This document shows positions 19,096 to 27,674 of a DNA stretch of 64,000 nt, piece after piece (within the stretch, counting starts at the first letter, position 1; each line of letters begins with the position of its first letter). Source of the stretch: CAVPUA01 sp963828015 (GTDB taxonomy: Bacteria; Actinomycetota; Actinomycetes; Mycobacteriales; Jatrophihabitantaceae); the NCBI GenBank assembly GCA_963828015.1, contig CAWHCD010000004.1, positions 372,001-436,000 on the forward strand. Reading direction: 5' to 3'. Both the position numbers and the translations under genes were made by a program. The notes under the pieces were generated by a model, which was given only the letters and a program-made list of their open reading frames with translations, ran no database searches and had not been told where the DNA came from.

Positions 19096-19269
19096 CTAGT
19101 TCTTAAAGACGTCCTTGACCTTCTCCCCAGCGCCCTTCACGTCAGCCATCGTCTGGTCGCGCTTTCCCTCGGCCTCGGTACTGCGGTCACCGGTCACCTT
19201 GCCGACGGCCTCCTTGGCCTTGCCGGCGGCATCTTCCATCGCGTTCTTCGCCTTATCAGTGGCGCTCAT
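19096..19269 (-). CDS. CsbD family stress-response protein
   Basis: 57 aa (MSATDKAKNAMEDAAGKAKE, then VGKVTGDRSTEAEGKRDQTM), a complete CsbD-like protein with the typical GDRSTEAEGK motif. Predicted helical and hydrophilic; family members are induced by general stress. GAGGTACCCG precedes the ATG at 19269. Confidence 0.88.
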   Translation of the reverse strand: MSATDKAKNAMEDAAGKAKEAVGKVTGDRSTEAEGKRDQTMADVKGAGEKVKDVFKN

Positions 19270-19601
19270 CGGGTACCTCCCCGTCAGGTCGTGAACCGAG
19301 CCCGCTGCTCAGCCCATCAACGACTGAGATGCCCAAATCCCAATCGCCCGTAACCGCCCGACAGAAACCCCCGAGCGATGCGGCGACTTCGTCGATACCG
19401 ACGGATGACCGATCCGCAAACTCACCGACCAGCGGATCGGTCACAGCGGACCTACATCGCGGATTGCGGACCACGCCCCCGACTTGCAACGCTGCGATAG
19501 GCCGGGACGGTTACTCGAAACATCCGACTCTCGACATGAGCGGATGGGGCCGAGTGTCTGCTTGAGGGGTCGGGCAGTGCTCGGCGCATAGAGATTCGCC
19601 T
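19270..19601. other. Intergenic, no supported gene
   Basis: 332 bp between csbD and the DUF1524 lipoprotein gene. A minus-strand frame (19256-19489) has protein-like composition but overlaps the csbD start and has no ribosome site or family match, so it is not called. Promoters for both flanking, divergent genes should lie here. Confidence 0.4.
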
Positions 19602-20405
19602 ATGGCACCTACCGACGTGGGACCTTCGCGGGTGATTAACTGCGGCGTAATCAGAGGCATCTTCGCTGCGCTGGTCTGCGCCACGCTGGTGACGGGGTGC
19701 TCGGCGTCGCCCAAAGCGGTGACCGCCCAACCGGCGTCGCGCACAGCGGTAACCACCAAACCGGCGACGACCGCAGCGACAACGGCGATACCCACGAGTG
19801 CCGCGCCTGAGGCATCGTCTGCGCTAGGTGCGCTGGCTGCCCTACCCGTCAAGGGCCTCGCGCCGCTCACTGGCTACACCAGGGCGCAGTTCGGGCCAGC
19901 GTGGACTGATGACAACGACGACCCGATGGGCCACAACGGCTGCGACACGCGCAACGACATCCTTCGCCGCGATCTCACCACGGTCACGCTGAAGACCGGC
20001 ACGCACGGGTGCGAAGTACTCACCGGCTCGCTGGCTGACCCGTACACCGCGACCACGATCCCCTTCACGCGCGGTGCCAGCACGTCCACCGCGATCCAGA
20101 TTGATCATGTGGTCGCCTTGGGCGATGCGTGGCAGACCGGAGCGCAGCAACTCACCGCGCAGCGCCGCGTCGATATAGGCAACGACCCGCTGAACTTGCT
20201 CGCGGTCAAGGGTTCTCAGAACGAGGCGAAGGGTGATTCCGATGCAGCGTCGTGGTTGCCACCGAACCAGGCGTACCAGTGCTCATACGTAGCCCGGCAG
20301 GTCGCGGTAAAACTCAAATACGGGCTATGGGTGACCCAGGCCGAGCACGACGCGATAGCTCATGTGCTCGCCACGTGCCCGAGCCAGTCCGCCCCGACGA
20401 CCTGA
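19602..20405 (+). CDS. HNH (DUF1524/GmrSD-type) nuclease lipoprotein
   Basis: 267 aa. An N-terminal signal with lipobox LVTGC near residue 33 indicates a lipoprotein; a Thr/Ala-rich linker (about 35-80) leads to a DUF1524 domain with the HNH elements IQIDHVVALGDAWQTGA and NDPLNLLAV. Extracellular family members are common in actinobacteria and are annotated as nucleases. It stands next to a second lipoprotein. Confidence 0.82.
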   Translation: MAPTDVGPSRVINCGVIRGIFAALVCATLVTGCSASPKAVTAQPASRTAVTTKPATTAATTAIPTSAAPEASSALGALAALPVKGLAPLTGYTRAQFGPAWTDDNDDPMGHNGCDTRNDILRRDLTTVTLKTGTHGCEVLTGSLADPYTATTIPFTRGASTSTAIQIDHVVALGDAWQTGAQQLTAQRRVDIGNDPLNLLAVKGSQNEAKGDSDAASWLPPNQAYQCSYVARQVAVKLKYGLWVTQAEHDAIAHVLATCPSQSAPTT

Positions 20406-20472
20406 CCCGTTGACACAGGAGCCACACAGGTCGAAGATTCCGGAGCCAACACTGGCCTAACAAGGGGTACCC

Positions 20473-20955
20473 GTGCGAGTCAGTCTCACCCAGGCAACGC
20501 TGCGCAATGCCACGCTCCCCCTGGCCTCGGCAGCACTGGTCATCGCTTCATGCTCGGCGTGCAACAAGAGTGGCTCGACATCTGCTCCGTCCGGTTCGAC
20601 TTCGGTCGCGGTCAGCTCCGTGAGCAGTTCAGCTACCGATCCGGCCAGCGTCTCTGCCGCGCCCGCCGCAGCCACGTCAGCTACCGATTCGCCTCCGCCA
20701 GCGGCCCCGCCGAGCACGACGCAGGCTCCGACGCCGCCCGCTGTGACGACTCAGGCCGCGCCTCCACCTGCTCAGATCACCACCCAGGCCGTGCCAGCCG
20801 CACCTCCGGCGACCAGCGCAGCGGTGACGGGGCTGATCGTCACCCCAGGAGCGTTCTGTACAGGCGCTAACTCGCTCGGCGTGAGCAAGGCGGGCAAGGC
20901 ATATGTGTGCGAGACGAGCGCGACCGACGCCCGGCTACGGTGGCGAGCAGCCTGA
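20473..20955 (+). CDS. Secreted lipoprotein with Pro/Ser/Thr-rich linker
   Basis: 160 aa from GTG 20473 with AAGGGG upstream. Lipobox-like LVIASCSAC near residue 27, a long Ala/Pro/Ser/Thr stretch (30-115), then a small conserved C-terminal module PGAFCTGANSLGVSKAGKA..YVC...RWR with two Cys. This C-terminal module occurs in other actinobacterial secreted proteins, sometimes after a nuclease domain. It lies 67 bp after the DUF1524 gene on the same strand. Confidence 0.65.
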   Translation: MRVSLTQATLRNATLPLASAALVIASCSACNKSGSTSAPSGSTSVAVSSVSSSATDPASVSAAPAAATSATDSPPPAAPPSTTQAPTPPAVTTQAAPPPAQITTQAVPAAPPATSAAVTGLIVTPGAFCTGANSLGVSKAGKAYVCETSATDARLRWRAA

Positions 20956-21022
20956 TACGTCCCAGCGGTCCTAGCCTGTCAGTGGATTACAAGCAAGGAC
21001 GCAACGATGAGGACGATCGCGA

Positions 21023-21166
21023 TCAAGGAGGCAACGAAGGGGCGTTGGGGCGGCCATGTCGCTCGGCGCGAATAGCTCGCCCTCGCTGCCCGAGCGGTCC
21101 AGCGACGAGCCAGCCCATGCCTACAACGGACATGATCAGCAGTAGGCCCGCGATTAGGACGCCCAT
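21023..21166 (-). CDS. Hypothetical small membrane protein
   Basis: 47 aa (MGVLIAGLLLIMSVVGMGWL, then a basic tail RGRAIRAERHGRP). One membrane helix with positive residues after it. No strong ribosome site. No family recognised. Confidence 0.35.
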   Translation of the reverse strand: MGVLIAGLLLIMSVVGMGWLVAGPLGQRGRAIRAERHGRPNAPSLPP

Positions 21167-21251
21167 GTCACGAGTCTGCCCAGATAGCGGTCCCACCAAG
21201 CGTACGGTTTCTCATCATCAACCTGCGGGTATCGCCTCGACGTGACTGCTG

Positions 21252-21488
21252 ATGACTACTAGACCGCGATCGCGAGTGAAGGCAAAGTGGCCGCGCAGGT
21301 GGGTCGGCGTCGTGGCACTCGTGTTCATCGCAGTCGGCGGGTCGCTTATCGCTTCCGGGTCAGCTACCGGGACCCACTGGCTGATGACACCGGGCGTACT
21401 CCCTCGTGACGTTCGGCTTGCTGGTCTTCCTGCCATACGGGGCTGGACGTTAAGCACGCGCGCTTTGGCGAGGCGCGGTCGAGCGTAG
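21252..21488 (+). CDS. Small membrane protein, probable frameshift
   Basis: As read, 78 aa with a basic N-terminus and one helix (WVGVVALVFIAVGGSLIASG). After GTHWLMTPGVL the frame turns Arg-rich, while the next frame continues as a second hydrophobic helix (LVTFGLLVFLPYGAGR) to a TAA at 21451. One extra base near 21403-21410, next to a CCC run, would explain this. No family recognised. Confidence 0.4.
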   Translation: MTTRPRSRVKAKWPRRWVGVVALVFIAVGGSLIASGSATGTHWLMTPGVLPRDVRLAGLPAIRGWTLSTRALARRGRA

Positions 21489-21811
21489 GCATCCGACCTT
21501 GACTAAATATGCATTTGCTCGGCGCGCGCCGCGTGGCCTCGGGCTGAACGCCGGCAGTGCCCTGCTCATGACGCTTGCTTTGTCGGCGAGGTGATCGGAA
21601 CGACCGCGGCGCAAGATCCACTGTCGATCTGCCCTATTAGGCGATATTTTTGAAGGTAATCGTATGTTCAGCGATTCCCAGTAAGGACCGATAACTGCCA
21701 AGCCTTTACTCAATAACGGCACGCATGCTACCAATATTGGTAGGAAGGTCACCCCTTGCGGGGTGACCTTCGCGCGTTTCAATAGGCATTGTTGGTTGGT
21801 ATTGGTAGGCG
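21489..21811. promoter_or_regulatory. AT-richer region upstream of the relaxase; candidate oriT
   Basis: 323 bp without a gene. It contains a perfect 14-bp palindrome TACCAATATTGGTA (21729-21742), an 11-bp perfect stem with TTGC loop (21745-21770), and a direct repeat TATTGGTAGG (21735 and about 21799). Inverted repeats of this kind immediately before a relaxase gene are typical of oriT. Nicking site not identified. Confidence 0.45.
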
Positions 21812-24800
21812 TTGAGTGGAATGCATGGTGGTGTGAAGGTCTATCGCGGTTCAGCGGTAGCGGCGCGGCATTATGTCGAGGCCGATCGCGGTCGCGCGGA
21901 TGACTATTACCTTGCTGAGGGCACCGGTATCGCGGAGCGCTGCGTCGCCTCACGCGAGGTCGGCGCGCGACGAGAAGCGCCGCTGACCGGACAGGCCTAT
22001 GAGGCTTGGGTGGCCGGCTACGACCCCGATACGGGACTGGCCAAGGGTCGGTTGCGCAACGACGAGAGCGCGGTTCGGTTCGTCGAAGTGGTGGTCAACG
22101 GGCCGAAGTCGTGGTCGTTGGCGGCGGCGTTGCACCCGGACGTTTCCGTCGCCTACGACGCGGCGCAGGACTGCGCGGCACGTCAGATCATCGGCTGGTT
22201 GGCGGAGCACGCGAGGACGCGCGTCGGTCCGCGGGGCGCGCAGGTGCAGGTCCCGGTGATGAGATCGACACCGTTACGGTGCGCCATCACACCTCACGAG
22301 CTGGCGACCCGCATCGGCATTTACATCTGCAGATCAACGCCCGAGTACTCGCCGAGGACGCTTGGCGTGGTCTGGACACGGTCGGGGTCCGGGATTCGAT
22401 CGACGCCGTCAATGGCATCGGGCATGCCGCCGTGATGACCGATCCGGGCTTTCGAGCTGCGCTCGCGGCGCAGGGTTTCACGCTTGACTCCCGGACGGGT
22501 GAGGTCGTGCAGTTGGCTGACTACGTCGGTGGGTTCAGCGCCCGCGCCGCCCAGATCGGTCGCAACGTCGACCGTTACGAAGCCCAGTGGCGGGCCGCCA
22601 ATCCCCATGAGGAACCGGGCCCGGCGATGCGCCGGGCGTGGGACGCGCGCGCCTGGGCCGAGGCTCGACCTGACAAGGTCGTGCCCCGCGACGGCGCCGA
22701 CCTGACACGGCGATGGGTGTCCGAACTGCACGAGCTGGGCTACCGCGACCCGGTGGTAGCGGTGCCGCTCAGCTCGAGCACGGCGGGTTCGCTGGATCGC
22801 GGGGGCGCGGTCAGCGAGGTGTTGTCGAGGCTCGCGACGCGCCGCTCGGCGTGGAACGCCGCCGACGTCCGTGGCGAAGTCGAACAGCTGATCGCCCGCC
22901 GCAACCTGGTCATCGACCCGGCCGTGCGGACGGAGCTGGCCGAGGACCTGACCGCGCGTGCCGTCAGCGACTGCGTCGGACTGGTGGACCGCGAGGGCGT
23001 GCCCGAGCACATCCGTGCCCTGACCTCGCCCCAGGTCCTGGCCGTCGAGGGTGAACTCACGGCGCGGCTGACGCGACGCGCCGAACACGTCGGTGCACCC
23101 TCAGGAACTTCGGTCACGACCGATGCCGGGCTTGATCCGGCCCAGTTGGACACCGTTCGCGCGCTGGCCGGCACCGGCCAACTGGTGGTGGTGGAAGGCG
23201 CGGCGGGGGCCGGAAAAACTACGGTGCTGGCCCAGACTCGCCGCGCCCTCGACGCGTCGGGGCGGCGGCTGGTCGTCGTGACCCCCACCCGGAAGGCCGC
23301 GCAGGTGGCCGCGCGTCAGATCGGTAGCGACGCGGTCTCCGCCGCGTGGCTGGCCTATCAGCATGGCTGGCGCTGGGACGCCGACGGCACCTGGACCCGG
23401 CTTCGGCTCGGCCAGATCGACCCGAGCACCGGCATCCGATTCCAGGGCCCCGCCGCTGCAGCGCAGCTCAGACGCGGGGACCTGCTGCTCGTCGACGAAG
23501 CCGGCATGCTCGATCAGGACACCGCCCGGGCGCTGCTGTCGATCGCGGACGAGCACGGCACCCGCCTCGCGCTGCTCGGGGACCGCTACCAGTTGCCCGC
23601 GGTCGGTCGCGGCGGCGTGCTCGACCTCGCCGCCCGCCATGTCCACCCCGGCGCGCACCTGACGTTGGACACCGTGCACCGCTTCCTGCGCGTCGAGGTC
23701 ACCGCAGACGGTCGCCAGGTCAGCGGCCCCGATGTCGAGTACGCGGCGCTGAGCCTGGCCATGCGCACCGGCGATGACCCCGCAGCACTGTTCGACGCGC
23801 TGGTCGGTCGCGGACAGATCCAGATCCACGACCGTGCCAGTGACCGGCTCGCCGCACTAGCCGACAGCGCCGCCGAGGCCGCTTCCGCGTCGACCACCGG
23901 CGATCACTCGGCCCTGGTGGTGGCCGACACCCGCGAGCAAGTGGCCGCCCTCAACGCCGCGATCCGCGACCGGCGCGTCGCCGCCGGGACCGTGTCCGAC
24001 GACAGCACCGTGGCCACCGGCGCCGGCGAACGGATCGGTGTCGGGGACCGCGTCGCGACGCGCCGCAACAACACCGCGCTGCAGGTGGCGAACCGCGACC
24101 AGTGGACGGTCACCGCCGTGCACCCCGACGGCGGCCTGACCCTCGCCGGCCCCCACGGTGAACGCACCCTGCCCCCGGACTACGTCCGTGCCCACGTCGA
24201 ACTCGCCTACGCCTGCACCATCCACGGCGCCCAGGGCGATACCCCGAGCACCGCCCACGTCGTGACCGGTGAGCACAGCAGCGCCGCGGCGACCTACGTC
24301 GCGATGACCCGGGGCCGGGACATCAACATCGCCCACCTGGTCGCCGAGAACCTCGAGGACGCCCGCCAGCAGTGGATCGCCGTCTTCGCCCGCGACCGAG
24401 CCGACCTCGGCCCAGCCCACGCCGCCGACCTCGCCGCCGCAGAAGCAGAGCGGTACGCACCCCAACGGCCACTCGCCGATGTCCTCCACGAACTGCGCCA
24501 GGCCTGGACCGTCGAAGCCGACACCCACCCCCGACTAGTCAGGGCATGGGAACGACGCGACCAGCTGCGACACATCCTCGCCCTCAGCCAACACCGCGAC
24601 GCCACCCTCCCGGAACTGCACCGCGCCCACACGGCCGCCCGGACCGCAGCGGCCGACACCGCCGCCCAGCTCCAGCGCCTCGAACCGGTCGTCACCCGCC
24701 ACGCCGACACCCTCGCCGCGACCCTCAAACGGGACTGGGACGCCCAGCGTCAGCCCGCCCGCGACTCCGCCCAGACGGTGCAACGGGGCAACGGCCGGAT

Positions 24801-25425
24801 CGGGCAACGCCGCAGCGCGGTGCACGCCGCCCGCGCACACCTTGAGGACTGGTCCGCGACCTGGCGCCCCTACCTGCCGGGCCTGCCGAGTGATCTCGAG
24901 CAGGTCGTTCGCTTCGCGGCCTGGTTCGACGACACGCCCAGCCATCACGCCCACCTCGACGCCTACGCCCGGACGGTCGCCGAACACGCCCACCCCGACT
25001 ACCTGCCCATCCGACAAGCCGCACACCAGGCCCGCGAACATGAACGCGCAACCTCGCACACATTGCGCCAGACCCAACAGGACTACTCGAGCGCGCTCCA
25101 GTACTACGGTGCATTTGGCCGCACCGAGGACCCCGCCGGACGGCTCGCAGACGTCGAACACGCCGTCGCCACCGACGAGACCACCCTGGCGGAGGCCCGC
25201 GAGCAGATCGCGGCCCTGCGCCGCGAACCGACCCTGCGTGCCCAGCCTGGGCAGGCCATTGAGCTGGCCCACGCAGACTGGGCCGCCGCCCGAGAAGAAC
25301 GAGCGGCCGCGCGGGCAGCGCGAGCAGGCATCGAACCCGGACTCGACACCACTGCGGATGCTCGCAGGCCTTCCGCCGTGCCAAATTTTCCAATACCCGA
25401 TGCCGGCCCCAGCATCAGTCGCTGA
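21812..25425 (+). CDS. MobF-family relaxase-helicase (TraA/TrwC-like), frameshifted
   Basis: Conjugative relaxase that nicks and unwinds transferred DNA. The N-terminal frame (TTG 21812, ATG 21821 or GTG 21833) encodes YRGSAVAARHYVEADRGRAD with nearby tyrosines and runs to GAQVQVPV; from about 22258 homology continues one frame over with DEIDTVTVRHHTSRAG and the metal-binding PHRHLHLQIN. One missing base near 22253-22262 explains the break. The rest is a RecD-like helicase: Walker A EGAAGAGKTTVL, Walker B LLVDEAGML, and AMTRGRDIN near the end of the helicase. Full length would be about 1200 aa. Confidence 0.85.
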
Positions 25426-25748
25426 TGACAAGCCCTGCCGCCAAATTGTTGCAAACCCGACCAGCATCGACCACCACGGGCCAACACCTACCAACGTCCC
25501 GCGGTCGACGAACTCCGGACAACCTCGCCTCCGGAGCGATCCCCGCCCTGCTTTGCATGAGTTCACGTCCCGATCCGCCACCGTCAGCGCTCCTCGTGGC
25601 AGACCCTCCCCGTACAACAAGACCCAACCGAACCCGAGAGGAGCCAGAGACCGCCACCACCCCGCCCACGGACTCAGCCCTGCGCTGTCCGCGCGCACCA
25701 ATCACGACACCTACGGGTCGAGCCAAACCCACTACGAGAGGACGTCTC
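25426..25748. other. Spacer between relaxase and excisionase genes
   Basis: 323 bp of C-rich sequence. Open frames run through it but are Pro/Thr/Arg-rich without ribosome sites; no gene supported. The excisionase promoter should be here. Confidence 0.4.
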
Positions 25749-25985
25749 ATGAACGAGAACCGCAACATCACCCGGGACAACCGCCCAGAGGAGCCGGTCG
25801 ACGACCTGCTCACGCTGCACGAAGTCGCCGAACTCCTCCGCGTCCCCGACGCGACCCTGCGCTACTGGCGCTACCTCGGCACCGGACCCCACAGCTTCCG
25901 CGTCGGCCGCGGCGTCCGCTACTGGCGCCACGAAGTCCACACCTGGCTACGCAGCCAGAGCGGGGCCGGCCCCCACGCGGCATAA
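25749..25985 (+). CDS. Excisionase-like helix-turn-helix protein
   Basis: 78 aa from ATG 25749. HTH_17/MerR-type fold: LTLHEVAELLRVPDATLRYW with the wing GVRYWRHEVHTWL. Such proteins next to tyrosine integrases act as Xis or regulators of excision. It precedes the integrase by 55 bp on the same strand. Confidence 0.8.
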   Translation: MNENRNITRDNRPEEPVDDLLTLHEVAELLRVPDATLRYWRYLGTGPHSFRVGRGVRYWRHEVHTWLRSQSGAGPHAA

Positions 25986-26040
25986 CGGCAGCGAAGGTCG
26001 GCGGTCCCCAGCTAAACTGTGTGAATTGCGGAGGAATCAT

Positions 26041-27267
26041 ATGGCGAGCATCGCAAAGCGACCGGATGGGCGTTGGCGCGCTCGCTATCGAGACGCCCGA
26101 GGCAGAGAGCATGCGAGGCACTTCAGCCGTAAGGTCGACGCTCAAACCTTCCTGGACACCGTCACCGCGGCTGTCTTGACGGGCACATACGTCGATCCGG
26201 CCAAGAGCCGCATCACAGTTGACGAGCTGGCTCCTGTTTGGCTTGCAGGCAAGATCAACCTCAAGCCAACCACCCGGGCGAGGTACGAGGACGTCTTGAA
26301 AACCCACGTCCTCCCGCGGTGGAGCGGGGTGCCCCTGAATCGCGTCGAGTACAGCGAGATTCAAGCGTGGCTCGCCCAGCTGACTGAAAAGGGACTTGCG
26401 GGCGCTTCAGTCCGTAAAGCGCACGGTGTACTGGCCGGGATCCTTGGTCTGGCGGTCAGGGACCATCGTCTGCCGAACAATCCTTCGCTCGGGGTTGCGC
26501 TCCCGCCGCTGGGCCAGCAGCGTCGTCGTTATCTCACGGCCGTCCAGGTGGAGGCGCTCGCCGGCGCCGCTGGGCCCGGCCGGGTGGCCGTGCACGTGCT
26601 GGCCTACTGCGGGCTGCGCTGGTCCGAACTCGCTGCTCTGCGCGTCCGGAACGTCGACCTGCTTCGGCGCCGCCTGAACATCGAGGAGGCCGTTACGGAG
26701 ATAAACGGGGGCCGTGCCGTGTGGGGGACGCCGAAGTCTCACGAGCGGCGGTCTGTCCCGATACCGCGCTTCCTGGCCGCCGAGCTGGAGGTCATGCTCG
26801 GCGGAAAGGGCCCCGACACTCTTCTCTTCACGTCGCCGCTCGGCGCCGTCCTGCGCAATCGCAACGCCCGATCGTCATGGTTCGACGAAGCCGCTACCGC
26901 GATCGGCCAGCGTGGCCTCACCCCGCACGAACTGCGCCACACCGCGGCGTCGCTCGCGATCAGCGCCGGCGCGAACGTCAAAGCGGTTCAACGGATGCTC
27001 GGGCATGCCTCGGCGGCCATGACCCTGGACACGTACGCAGACCTGTTCGACGACGATCTCAACGAGGTCGCGGACCGCCTTGACAGCGTCCACGGAGCTG
27101 GCCGGGAACGTCTCGCGGACTTTTTGCGGACTTTGGAACCGGCCGCCGATATAGCAGGCCCCGAAGAAGGGCCCGTAGGCCAGCAAATACGGCCATCAGC
27201 GATGGTGGAGACGAGGGGAATCGAACCCCTAACCCCCGCCTTGCAAAGGCGGTGCTCTGCCAATTGA
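26041..27267 (+). CDS. Tyrosine-family site-specific integrase
   Basis: 408 aa from ATG 26041 with GGAGG upstream. N-terminal arm-binding and SAM-like core-binding domains (1-170), then the catalytic domain with Arg near 192 (CGLRWSELAAL), HELRHTA near 296-299, LGHAS near 322 and the nucleophile Tyr near 332 (LDTYADLF). Its last 20 codons (ending TPALQRRCSAN) are read from the antisense strand of tRNA-Ala, and its stop lies in the tRNA D-arm, so the C-terminus depends on whether the element is integrated. Confidence 0.93.
   Translation: MASIAKRPDGRWRARYRDARGREHARHFSRKVDAQTFLDTVTAAVLTGTYVDPAKSRITVDELAPVWLAGKINLKPTTRARYEDVLKTHVLPRWSGVPLNRVEYSEIQAWLAQLTEKGLAGASVRKAHGVLAGILGLAVRDHRLPNNPSLGVALPPLGQQRRRYLTAVQVEALAGAAGPGRVAVHVLAYCGLRWSELAALRVRNVDLLRRRLNIEEAVTEINGGRAVWGTPKSHERRSVPIPRFLAAELEVMLGGKGPDTLLFTSPLGAVLRNRNARSSWFDEAATAIGQRGLTPHELRHTAASLAISAGANVKAVQRMLGHASAAMTLDTYADLFDDDLNEVADRLDSVHGAGRERLADFLRTLEPAADIAGPEEGPVGQQIRPSAMVETRGIEPLTPALQRRCSAN
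27205..27247 (-). repeat. Right attachment site within tRNA-Ala
   Basis: 43 bp identical to 5546-5588; runs from the anticodon loop to just past the tRNA 3' end. This copy belongs to the intact tRNA, so the element supplies the tRNA 3' half. Confidence 0.92.
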
Positions 27268-27278
27268 GCTACGTCCCC
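27206..27278 (-). tRNA. tRNA-Ala (anticodon TGC)
   Basis: 73 nt: acceptor GGGGACG paired with CGTCTCC, D-arm GCTCAATTGGCAGAGC, anticodon stem CCGCC-TTTGCAA-GGCGG, T-arm with GGTTCGATTC, discriminator A. CCA is not encoded. It is the integration target of the element and its 3' half derives from the element. Its 5' 18 bases are part of a 21-bp tandem triplication. Confidence 0.95.
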
Positions 27279-27323
27279 GGGCAATTGAGCTACGTCCCCG
27301 GGCAGTTGAGCTACGTCCCCGAG
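27261..27323. repeat. Three 21-bp tandem copies of the tRNA-Ala 5' end
   Basis: Units 27261-27281, 27282-27302 and 27303-27323; the first two are identical and the third differs at two bases. The first unit is the tRNA 5' end itself plus 3 leader bases, so the two extra copies lie in the pre-tRNA 5' leader. Confidence 0.88.
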
Positions 27324-27334
27324 CGGACCTCGGG

Positions 27335-27478
27335 TCAGTCGGTCTCGAGCTTAGGCGCGCGGCGCGGCGCCGTCGCCTCTGCCCAGAGTTCGGCATCGGC
27401 GCGGCTGCTGGCTCCCCGCCGTCGCACGATGACGGCCGTGCCGGCGACCACTGCTGCGAGTAGCACTACCTTCTTCAT
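27335..27478 (-). CDS. DLW-39 family small membrane protein
   Basis: 47 aa from ATG 27478 (MKKVVLLAAVVAGTAVIVRR, one membrane helix, then DAELWAEAT). The DLW-like motif and the place between the tRNA-Ile and tRNA-Ala genes downstream of gyrA are characteristic of this actinobacterial family. Function unknown. An upstream in-frame start overlaps tRNA-Ile and is rejected. Confidence 0.82.
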   Translation of the reverse strand: MKKVVLLAAVVAGTAVIVRRRGASSRADAELWAEATAPRRAPKLETD

Positions 27479-27505
27479 CGCCACCGACCTCCATAATGCG
27501 ATGTG

Positions 27506-27579
27506 TGGGCCTGGGAGGACTTGAACCTCCGGCCTCATCCTTATCAGGGATGCGCTCTAACCGTCTGAGCTACAGGCCC
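27506..27579 (-). tRNA. tRNA-Ile (anticodon GAT)
   Basis: 74 nt: acceptor GGGCCTG with CAGGCCC, anticodon loop CTGATAA within stem CATCC/GGATG, T-arm GGTTCAAGTC, discriminator A. The gyrA/DUF3566-tRNA-Ile-tRNA-Ala order is standard in actinobacteria. Confidence 0.95.
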
Positions 27580-27674
27580 GCAACCGCCGTCTCCGCCCGC
27601 GCACACTTGCCCTGCACCGCGTGGAGACGCGAAAAGTTACCCTACCGGGCGCCCGGTGCGAGTTCCAAAATGAC

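Larger units (their letters stand above)
5546..27247. mobile_element. Integrated mobilizable element (about 21.7 kb) in tRNA-Ala
   Basis: Bounded by a perfect 43-bp direct repeat (5546-5588 and 27205-27247). The right copy is the 3' half of an intact tRNA-Ala and the left copy is the displaced tRNA 3' end. Inside the right end are a tyrosine integrase and an excisionase-like protein, and next to these a MobF relaxase-helicase (frameshifted). No VirB/TraB/FtsK-like transfer gene, replication initiator or phage structural gene is seen, so it is best described as a mobilizable element or decayed conjugative element. Cargo is rich in regulators, membrane proteins and tiny disordered proteins. Confidence 0.9.

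Noticed and set aside
19256..19489. 77-codon minus-strand frame upstream of csbD
   Set aside because: Protein-like composition, but it overlaps the csbD start, has no ribosome site and no recognised family.
24535..25701. 388-codon minus-strand frame opposite the relaxase C-terminus
   Set aside because: No family content or ribosome site; the plus strand carries the relaxase-helicase.
27252..27524. Plus-strand ORF with repeated QLSYVPG peptide
   Set aside because: It is a reading of the 21-bp tRNA-Ala tandem repeats and the antisense of DLW-39.
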